From assembly GCA_023333565.1 (NCBI GenBank), contig JAJKFH010000207.1:1-64000 (forward strand): DNA of 64,000 nt, read 5' to 3'. Below are positions 56,501 through 64,000 of the stretch, one piece after another. This stretch comes from Puffinus mauretanicus. Its lineage: Eukaryota > Chordata > Aves > Procellariiformes > Procellariidae. The notes beneath the pieces were generated by a model. The model saw only the letters and a program-made list of their open reading frames with translations, was not told the origin of the DNA and did not search any database. How positions within the stretch are numbered: the first letter of the stretch is position 1; every line of letters starts with the position of its first letter. The translations under genes were made by a program, and so were the position numbers.

Positions 56501-57081
56501 TGTCCTTGTTTCGTCTGGGATAGAGTTAATTTTCTTCCTAGTAGTTCTTATAGTGCTATGTTTTGGATTTAATATGAGAATAATGTTGATAACAAACTGA
56601 TGTTTTAGTTGTTGCTAAGTAGTGTTTACTGTAGTCAAGGACTTTTCAGCTTCCCGTGCTTGACCAGGTGCACAAGAAGCTGGGAGGGAGCATAGCCAGG
56701 ACAGCTAACCCAAGTGGCCAATGGGGTATTCTATACCATATGACGTCATGCTCAGCATATAAAGCTGGGGGAAAAAGCAGGAAGGGGGGAACGTTCGGAG
56801 TGATGGCGTTCGTCTTCCCAAGTAACCATTACGTGTGATGGAGCCCTGCTTTCCTGGAGATGGCTGAACACCTTCCTGCCGATGGGAAGTAGTGAATGAA
56901 TTCCTTGTTTTGCTTTGCTTGCATGCGTGGCTTTTGCTTTACCTATTAAACTGTCTTTATCTCAACCCATGAGTTTTCTCACTTTTGCCCTTCCGATTCT
57001 CTCCCCCATCCCACCGGGGCGGGGGGGAGTGAGCGAGCAGCTGTGTAGTGCTTAATTGCTGGCTGGGGTTAAACCACGACA
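56501..57081 (+). mobile_element. Solo LTR of an ERVL-like endogenous retrovirus
   Basis: 581 bp, begins TGTCC and ends GACA. Flanking 5-mers CCCTT (56496-56500) and CTCTT (57082-57086) match at four of five bases, as expected for an aged target-site duplication. The AGCATATAAAGC promoter element lies near 56754 and a CCTATTAAACTG region near 56942. Same family as 927-1552 but better preserved. No internal genes, so it arose by LTR-LTR recombination. Confidence 0.85.
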
Positions 57082-57945
57082 CTCTTTTTTAGGATTAGAT
57101 GAGAAATGCAGGTTTTGAGGAGAGGCAAAGCTGCACTGGGAGGAGAGGGCAGGAGATGTTATTGATAACGAACAGGAGCTTAACGAGGCTGGTGGTGTTT
57201 CTCGTTGTGTCACACTGTTATGCTGTAGCAGTGCTACATTACAGCGGGTGCCCATCACTGGCAGCTCATTGACACTGTGACCACCACACTGAATGCTGTC
57301 ACAGGAAAGGATGTGTTGTCTCTAGGGTCCCTGCTGTCCCAGTCCTTCTTCCTTCACCAGCAATGCCCGACCCTGGGAGTCAAACACGCCTTCCCTCCTG
57401 CTTAAGGCTCATACACAGCCCCGGCTGGACATGACAGCCTTGGCTTTGCCTTTCCGTGGGGCTGTGGCAGGGAAGGCCTGTACTCACGTATCGCCGGCAC
57501 CCGGAGGGGGAGGGTGACCCCAGCTGCTCTGTGTTGGGGGGTGTGGGTGTCTTCTTAATGGTGTCTGCTTTTTGCATTTTGGGTTGCATTTGTGTTCTGA
57601 GTTGCTGGCATCCTCAGAAGCATAGCTTGAGCAGCGGGCAGGGAAGCTGGTGGCAGGATGGGAACCAGCTCCAGCCTTCAGGATTCCTGCACAGCACAGT
57701 CTCCATCAGCACACACGGAGTAAACTGAGGTTGGGGGGGTCTACAATGACCTATTGGCACGCAGGGTGCCATAGGGGGAGGGACCCTTCGCCCACTCACC
57801 CCCATTACCAGCGTTGGGCCAGGAGGAACAGCTGCAATGCCAGGAGGGATGGGAGAGTGGGCAATGCACAAGGGATGGCAGGGGTACCCCCAGGACCCCC
57901 CCCCCCCCCGCTGTGTGTCACTGTCCCCAGAGCAGAGTTATGAGG
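57082..57945. other. Intergenic, nothing recognised; C-run
   Basis: Unique GC-rich sequence; about 14-15 consecutive C at 57895-57909. No gene seen. Confidence 0.5.
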
Positions 57946-58018
57946 GACCACGTGGCCTAATGGATAAGGCGTCTGACTTCGGATCAGAAGATTAAGGGTT
58001 CGAGTCCCTTCGTGGTTG
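57946..58018 (+). tRNA. tRNA-Arg (anticodon TCG), second copy
   Basis: Acceptor GACCACG/CGTGGTT with a terminal G-U pair, anticodon TCG, and T stem AAGGG/CCCTT. TTTT terminator at 58019-58022. It differs from the 53638 copy at a few stem positions. Confidence 0.95.
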
Positions 58019-58489
58019 TTTTAGAGCCACAGAGGATCCTCGAGTCGTTTAATTTCCCCGTACCACTGGCTTGGGGGGACGGTGATCCACACCCCGTGGG
58101 GTGAAAGCATCCTCGGGGGTATCAGTGGGGCAAAGCTCGAGGGAACGTGCCCGTGCTGGGGACGGCTTTGTGGTGGGATCTGCCCTGAAAGTCGCCGGGA
58201 ATCTCCACGGCTGGGCAGCACCCCAGGGCGCTCCTGTCCCGGAGGTGGAGGCGAACCGATGGCCTGGCGCCGGGCGGGGGCTGAGTCCTAGCTGGGGCCG
58301 GTTCCCGGGGGCAGATAAAAGGGTGGGGGCTGCCCAGGCTGGGTCTTTTCACTGTTGCAGGGAGCGCCCGGTGAGCTACCGTGGGGCTGGGGCGAGGTAC
58401 AGGGGTCTGTGTGTGTAAGGGGGGGCCCCCACGTCGGCCCTACCTGCGGGGCGCTGCTGCAAGGAGTCGGGGTGGGAAAAAGCGGCTGC
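58019..58489. other. Intergenic, GC-rich, nothing recognised
   Basis: GC-rich unique sequence between two tRNA genes of opposite strand. No coding signal. Confidence 0.5.
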
Positions 58490-58562
58490 TACCCCAGGTG
58501 GGACTCGAACCCACAGTCCCTGCCTTAGGAGGCCAGTGCCTTATCCATTAGGCCACTGGGGC
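58490..58562 (-). tRNA. tRNA-Arg (anticodon CCT), minus strand, variant stem
   Basis: The minus strand carries GCCCCAG acceptor, TGGCCTAATGG A box, loop CTCCTAA (CCT) and GGTTCGAGTCC B box, followed by TTTTT (58481-58477). The anticodon stem reads CTGGC/GGCAG, giving one internal G-G mismatch absent from the other CCT copies. It may be functional or beginning to decay. Confidence 0.85.
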
Positions 58563-59056
58563 CGAGCAAGAGCCACCCCCCTCCGCTGCCCCGCACCCCC
58601 CTGCACTTGTTCTGCGGGAGTCCGGAGCAAACGGCCCCATCCCTCGGGGCGGCCGAGGAGGGGGGGGCGGCTTATTGCACCGAAAACCGGCGATGGGCAC
58701 CGGCACCTCCCGCCCCGCCGCCGAGGGAGAGCGGGGTGAGGCCGTGCGAGCGCAGCTGGGCCCTCCGCAGGTGTCTGCGGCCCCTCCTCGCCTCCCCCCC
58801 TCCCCCTGCCGGCGTTTCTGGGCGTGCACAGAACTGGGGCTGCCCTGGGCGGTTTTACTGGGCGATGAAGGGAGGAGAGCTGCGTGGCTTGCGGCGGGGA
58901 GGGGGGGGGGGGCGGTGGTGCCTTGCTCCGGGGAATGTTCACCCCCGGGGGGTCCTCCATGGGCTGTGTGGGACCCCCATTCCTGCACGCTGTGGGCACG
59001 CTCCCCTCCGGCCATCAGGGAGTTAAGTTACGGCATCAGAAACATAGGCGTATGGA
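58563..59056. other. GC-rich intergenic, CpG-dense
   Basis: CpG-rich with homopolymer C and G runs (58794-58805, 58899-58913). Its overlapping open frames on several strands are compositional. No gene recognised. Confidence 0.5.
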
Positions 59057-59129
59057 GCCCCAGTGGCCTAATGGATAAGGCACTGGCCTCCTAAGCCAGG
59101 GATTGTGGGTTCGAGTCCCATCTGGGGTG
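59057..59129 (+). tRNA. tRNA-Arg (anticodon CCT), third copy
   Basis: Identical by eye to the gene at 53988-54060 across all 73 nt. TTTT terminator at 59134-59137. Confidence 0.95.
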
Positions 59130-59996
59130 ACTCTTTTCTGCTGCGGGGATCCATGCCTGCTCCTGGAGTGCCTTGACTTAGTGGGTTCCCTGCAGTGGTT
59201 AGGGGCGATTCACCCCTTTCTGGGGCATCCCTGTCCCCTGGCTCAGGCAGCCTGATGTGGACAAGAAGGGGGTTTCTTGGTGTAAAAACAGGTACAAACT
59301 TGGAATATGCTTTTAATCCCTGAAGTGTCCATCCCCTCCAAACCCTGGTGTCGTGTGCTGGCTTTAAGCGAAATTTTGCAAATCTTACTGTAAAATCTGG
59401 GGAGGGAGATCTGAGCCTTAGGTGATACGTGACAATGAGGTCTCCTGGTCACGGAGGTCTCAGCTGAGGCTGTTGCTGTCCCAGTTGATGTTTGTGTGAT
59501 GACTTTCAGTATCAGAAATATGTCTGAAGCAGTGACATCCCCCCTGCTTGTAAGGGCCAGGGCACAGCATGGAACTGCAGATACATTTGCCTGTGAGAGG
59601 GGGAGCTGGCAGCTACCCCCTACCCTACAGAAAAGCTTTAGGCAGGAGAAAAGTTTATTATCTTTGCTCCCCTTGCTGGGCAGGGTGTGCACAGAGGCAG
59701 AGGCAGCCAGCCTGAGACAGGTTTTCCATGCAAGGAGGCGTGTCAGGATGCATTGGTGTGCTCCACATCCCTCCAAGCAGCCACTTTTGGAGAGGATGCG
59801 GGATTTGAGCTCTCTGCTTTTTGCAGATGTAAATGCTGGACTGTGTAAGGGCAGAACTTCTAAAGGGGACCAGGCACTGGCCATAGGAGGTGTGTCAGAG
59901 CAGAGCACCTCACTGTGCCCCAATCAAACTCCAGGGACCAGCGGAGAGCACTCCCCCTTGTATTTAGTTCTTGCCTAAAACAGAACCACCTCTCCT
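59130..59996. other. Intergenic, nothing recognised
   Basis: Unique sequence. Frames of up to about 226 codons (59243-59923, minus) show no family resemblance or supporting splice context. Confidence 0.5.
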
Positions 59997-60069
59997 CACC
60001 CCAGGTGGGACTCGAACCCACAATCCCCGACTTAGAAGGCCAGTGCCTTATCCATTAGGCCACTGGGGC
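59997..60069 (-). tRNA. tRNA-Arg (anticodon TCT), minus strand
   Basis: Acceptor GCCCCAG/CTGGGGT, anticodon loop CTTCTAA reading TCT, and anticodon stem CTGGC/GTCGG closed with two wobble pairs. TTTT on the minus strand at 59980-59977. No intron, unlike many vertebrate tRNA-Arg-TCT genes. Its body otherwise matches the CCT genes of the cluster, so it may have arisen by anticodon change from one. It decodes AGA. Confidence 0.9.
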
Positions 60070-60660
60070 CCCATGAGAAGATGAAAAAAGGGTAATTTCA
60101 GTATCTTTGAAAGCCCACAGTGAACTGAGTTGGTGGTGGTGAAATCCACCATGTTACAGCACAGAACTTGGTTCTGTTTAAACAGGGTCCACTGATGAGC
60201 AATTCTTGAAGCCTGTAAGACTCAGCCTGAGGTTGTACGGTGCTCCACCTCAAGGGCCAGAAGCCTCCTGTACTTACAAGGTGGTTTCTGAACCGAGAGC
60301 AACTGCCTCCTGCCACATTCCTGCCATGGCTTTGGGTTAATTTAACAAAAATGCACTTTCTTTGGTTAGGAAAAAATAAACTAAAATTTGAGAAATGGTG
60401 AATACTCTATTTGCTACTTAGATATGCAATTAGACTGCTTTTAGTCTTCCCTTTCTTTCCCCCCAAATCTACTGCTGCTTATGTGTTCCGCAGCAGAGGG
60501 TGCTCTCACAGAGCAGAGGGCTGGATGAAGGGGACAAAGAATAAAAAAACAGTGGCTGGCAAAAATCTGAATTTTTAGTTTCTCTTCAAACATGAACAGT
60601 AATTTTTCTGCAAAATACACAGGCTGTCACAGTGTATCATTAAGTTCAAAAGATGATGTT
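60070..60660. other. Intergenic, 3' flank of MRPL58
   Basis: AT-rich unique sequence; no gene recognised. Confidence 0.5.
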
Positions 60661-60667
60661 AAATATT

Positions 60668-60696
60668 TTTATTTACATTTTCAGACCAGTTTTATT
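60668..60696 (-). terminator. Candidate MRPL58 polyadenylation signals
   Basis: Two TTTATT hexamers (AATAAA on minus), at 60691-60696 and 60668-60673, lie about 85-110 bp beyond the stop. Confidence 0.65.
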
Positions 60697-60779
60697 CAAT
60701 CCAATTTAGCATTATCTACAGCTGCCAATGCCATTTCTTTAAAAAGATGCTATGCCAAGGACTTCGATCTCTGCTGTTC

Positions 60780-63078
60780 TTAATCAAAGTCTGCCTTCCT
60801 GCTCTGTTTTATATTTGAGTGTATCTTTTTCTGTCGTAGTCGTTCACGGTTCATTTTTTCCACCCTAAAACAAAATGAAAAGATCCTTTAGTGTATGAAG
60901 AAAACATTTAAATATTCAACTTTGAGCACAGTTATAATGTACATTTGATGAGCTGACAAATGTCCACAGGCAGAAAAAGCAGTCCTTGTTCTTGGGATGC
61001 TACCCAGGAAAGCAGTTAAGATCTAATGGACCAGTGATTTTTTAAAAAAAGGAAATCCAAATGAGTATGAGATTGTTTAAAGAGGCTGCAAACTAAATCA
61101 TGTAACATGATACTCTGCATCCATCTCAAATAAAGGCCATTTCAATAAAGATACCTCTCTATGAGTTTCTGTGTAGTCTCCTTAGACACCACCTTGGGCT
61201 TCTCGGTAGCCTCTGTGACCATGGTTCTGATTTTTTCCAAACAAATCGCCAGATTCCTCATTTGGTAGCGACTCTCTTCAGAGTTCACAATCAGCTCACC
61301 AGCTCGGTTTATCTTATTCCTGTGCTAAAGAGGGGAAAATGTGATGTGATCACCAAAACCTCGTTAGACTTGTCGTGTTCTGTCTGAAAGTGTGAAATTA
61401 AACCATGGCTGGAAGGGGGACAGTAGTTACCATCGATGCCATTTTTTGTCTTGCATCTGCTGGGATCCAGTCTGCTGATGCCAGGTGGAACCGAACTTCT
61501 GCCTTGGTATTCACTGGGAGGAAAAACAGGATCTTTTTTTCAGTGTAATGGCTCGCCTTCGTAAGTTTTATAAGATAATTCAGTCTGTTCACTGCTGGCT
61601 TTGAAGATAGGATGATTCCAATACTAATTTCCTGAAAGGTCACAATTTTTTTCTTGCTATATTTTTACATACCACTCTACAAGACAAACTCTAAATTTTC
61701 ATGGAGACTCTGTCATGGTATTTGCCTTTCTAGACACTACAAGATTTATTGCTATTGCCAGTCACTAACTACCTTATTTTTAACGGTAATGGCAGAACAG
61801 GAAGGATTTTTAGTTTATTTGAATTAAACTGAGAATTTATTGCACTGTGAAGTTTCAGAATCCAGTTGGCATGTTGTATGTTTGATTAATGAAAACAGAT
61901 TAGACAGAAGTGGTGTTTTGTGCAACACATGTAGCAGCCACGATCCCAGTACGAGTGTTTCTAGGAGAATCCAATATGGTACCACTGGTCTCGAGTACTG
62001 TGAAGACTTGTAAGTTCTGTTAAAACGTGGGATAATGATAATGTAAAATTAGCATTGGGCAGCACAAAGATGCTCAATATCAATCTCCCAATATTTCACC
62101 ACAAAGTATAAAGAAGCAATTTAAAGATTAGGATTTTTCCTTCAAAGTCTCTTCCTCACCTTTATTAACGTGCTGCCCGCCAGGGCCTCTGCTCCGGCAG
62201 TAGGACACAGTCAGGCGAGCTGGAAGAGAAAAGCAGCAGCGTGCTGACCCGGAGACACATCCCCAGCTGGTTTTGCAATGGGCAGCAGGGAATGGGGATG
62301 ATCCAGGGTGCAGCACGCAGGGCTGAAAGATGCCTGTGACCCGGTGGTGCTTTCACTCTGGTTTAGCTCTGTGCATTGAGCACGGACTCCATAGTCCGGA
62401 GCCTAACCCACCTCTGGGCACTTAAACCAGGACAGGCCCAGCAGAGCACCTGAGCCCAGGTCCGTTTCGAGGGAAGACTCACCCAGGGGGATGTCGAGGG
62501 CGGCAGGCTGCGTCTCCTCCTGGAAAACACCGCGGGGTGCCTGCGTTAGGCGCTGGGGCGAGGCCGGGGGAGGCAGGGCCACCCCACCGGCACTTCGGGC
62601 CCGACCCCGACCGCCCCGGCGGCCTGGGGCTGCCTGGCCCCGCCTACCTGTGACGACACCACCCCTTCTGCTAAGCCCCGCCTACCCACCGCAAACAACC
62701 TCGTGCTAAGCCCCGCCCATCCGCGATGGCACCGCTCCTTGCGATCAGCCCCGCCCACCCGCAATAACAGTCCCTGTGCTAAGTCCCGCCCCACACGCGA
62801 TGGCACTGACCCTTGACATAAACCCCGCCCACCCGCCCTAATGTCACTCAGGCACTAAGCCCCGCCCCACACTAGCCCCCGCCCCTCGCTCGTCTTCCTC
62901 CCCCCGCCCCACTCACAGGGGCTCTGGCGCTGGTGTCGCCGTCCTGCGGCGGCGGGTACAGCTTGTCCAGACTGTAGGCGCTCCGATACTCGGTCCCGGC
63001 GGCGGCCCGCTGCGAAAACCGAGCAGCGAGAAGCCCCAGCCGCGGCCTGCACAGGCCCCGCAGCGTGTGCGCCGCCAT
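60780..63078 (-). CDS. MRPL58: MRPL58/ICT1, mitochondrial peptidyl-tRNA hydrolase of the large ribosomal subunit
   Basis: Six exons, 62917-63078, 62483-62519, 62160-62219, 61431-61513, 61155-61324 and 60780-60864, join in frame to 198 residues (human is 206), all GT-AG. The N-terminus [20 protein letters not shown] is Arg-rich without acids, fitting a mitochondrial targeting signal. The release-factor-like domain carries [12 protein letters not shown] at about residues 75-86 with the catalytic GGQ, followed by [10 protein letters not shown]. The C-terminal tail is basic ([19 protein letters not shown]), as needed to enter the empty mRNA channel. It hydrolyses peptidyl-tRNA on stalled mitoribosomes and is also a structural subunit. 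No defects seen. Position next to the tRNA-Arg cluster and ATP5PD matches the human order. Confidence 0.96.
62640..62890. repeat. GC-box minisatellite in MRPL58 intron 1
   Basis: Six to seven degenerate units, 35-38 bp apart (CTAAGCC-type anchors near 62671, 62706, 62744, 62779, 62817 and 62854). Each carries CCCCGCCC or CCCCGCCT, resembling an Sp1 GC box, within 450 bp of the gene start. Confidence 0.8.
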
Positions 63079-63200
63079 CTTGGCTCCCGCGGTGCGACTT
63101 CGCCACGGCGTCCCCACGGAAACCGCGGCCGCGCGCCGCGTTCCGGGGAGGGGCCTACGCGGGCAGCGGATCGGGGGGGGGGCTGTGGGGGCCGGAGGGG
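63079..63200 (-). promoter_or_regulatory. MRPL58 promoter region
   Basis: CpG-rich, TATA-less sequence directly upstream of the start codon. The GCCGCCATCTTGG context around 63070-63082 combines the start codon with a YY1-like CCGCCATCTTG motif, common at housekeeping mitochondrial genes. Confidence 0.6.
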
Positions 63201-63500
63201 TTTTGATATATGGGCGTGTGGGGTGTACGAGTGGTGTGTGGGGATGCATGGGATCTATGGGGTGTGTGATGCCCGTGAGGTCTGGGATGGTGTGTATGTG
63301 GGGTCTGTGGGGTGGGATGGGAGGTCTATGAGGCACTATGTGGGGAGTGTAGGAGGACTGGAAGAGTATAGGAGGTCTGTGGGGCATCATGGGGGGGATG
63401 TGGGAGATCTGGGAGGGGTTTATGGAGTCTGGGGGGTAGGGGTTACCGGGGGGTATAGGAGATATGGGGGGGGGGGTTATGGGGTCTTGGGGGTGCTGAG
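63165..63500. repeat. G-rich degenerate minisatellite upstream of MRPL58
   Basis: Loose repeats of GGGGTNTATGGGGTCTGTGGGG with many G runs of three to nine, so G-quadruplexes could form on the plus strand. No coding features. Confidence 0.65.
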
Positions 63501-63889
63501 TGGTCTGTGGGCACTGAGGCAGGCACTGCTGTGGCAGGTGGTGGGATGGCTGGGGACAAGGACGCTAGGGTGAGGTGGCTGTGTGGTGCCCTGGTGTGAC
63601 CCGTGGCAGGGCACCGTGTGGGGTATGGGAGGCCCTGGGGCAAGTGCCAGGAACTGGTTTGGGCAGGTCGTTTCCAGCTCACAGCGCAGGCAGCGGTGGG
63701 GGATAGTGTGCTCCCTCTTGCACCCCGCTCCTTTGCAAGCTGGGCAGCTGATGGCCAGGTGTAAAAGTGAAAATAAACCCAGCATTTTTTATTTACTGTC
63801 TAGTTTTTGCTCCTGGGATGCTTCAGCTCTCAGATTTTTGTCTGCTCAAGACTGCTAAAAAGTTACATTTTTTATATATATATACATGA
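63501..63889. other. Intergenic, nothing recognised
   Basis: GC-rich flank grading into an AT tract (TATATATATATA near 63873) at the CR1 boundary. Confidence 0.5.
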
Positions 63890-64000
63890 GTGGATCGAGT
63901 GCTCCCTCAGTAAGTTTGCAGACGACACCAAGTTGGGCGGGAGTGTTGATCTGCTCGAGGGTAGGAAGGCTCTGCAGAGGGACCTGGACAGGCTGGATCA
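63890..64000 (+). mobile_element. CR1 reverse-transcriptase fragment, cut by window edge
   Basis: Reads in one frame as CR1 palm-domain sequence, [13 protein letters not shown] then [13 protein letters not shown], with the FADD catalytic motif. The 5' end is at the TATA-rich boundary; the 3' end is outside the window. Confidence 0.85.

Overview
This window looks like nuclear DNA from a bird, probably a neoavian. The evidence is CR1 retrotransposons with the avian (ATTCTATG)n tail, an ERVL-type LTR family typical of birds, compact GC-rich genes, and the vertebrate gene block KCTD2 / ATP5PD / tRNA-Arg cluster / MRPL58. In human these genes lie in the same order on 17q25.1 (from memory, not searched). 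The species cannot be named from sequence alone.

Positions 1-28,900 are almost entirely repeats. A GC-skewed minisatellite (core CCCAGCACC) switches strand several times. It alternates with a satellite of roughly 165-180 bp, with LTR pieces, and with CR1. The dominant structure is a large inverted repeat: arm 10,566-17,613 is mirrored by arm 19,011-26,058 (7,048 bp each, only four substitutions noticed) around a 1,397-bp spacer. The right arm runs on into a longer CR1 (to about 27,175), then a 21/24-bp minisatellite to about 28,880. Nothing in this half looks like a working protein gene. The long open frames come from repeat units with few stop codons or periods divisible by three.

Positions 28,900-64,000 are gene-bearing. 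KCTD2 (minus, six coding exons, 254 residues) and ATP5PD (plus, five coding exons, 161 residues) diverge from one GC-rich promoter region near 43.8-44.3 kb. Next comes a nine-exon, 422-residue Cys-loop ligand-gated channel subunit on the minus strand. It is related to 5-HT3 receptors but lacks key serotonin-box aromatics. After it lie six tRNA-Arg genes (TCG x2, CCT x3, TCT x1) with a solo LTR among them, then MRPL58/ICT1 (minus, six exons, 198 residues, GGQ motif). A CR1 fragment begins 110 bp before the right edge. ATP5PD and MRPL58 both encode mitochondrial proteins (ATP synthase stalk, ribosome-rescue hydrolase). KCTD2 is a BTB-domain protein linked to CUL3 ubiquitin ligases. The channel is a plasma-membrane protein with no obvious link to its neighbours.
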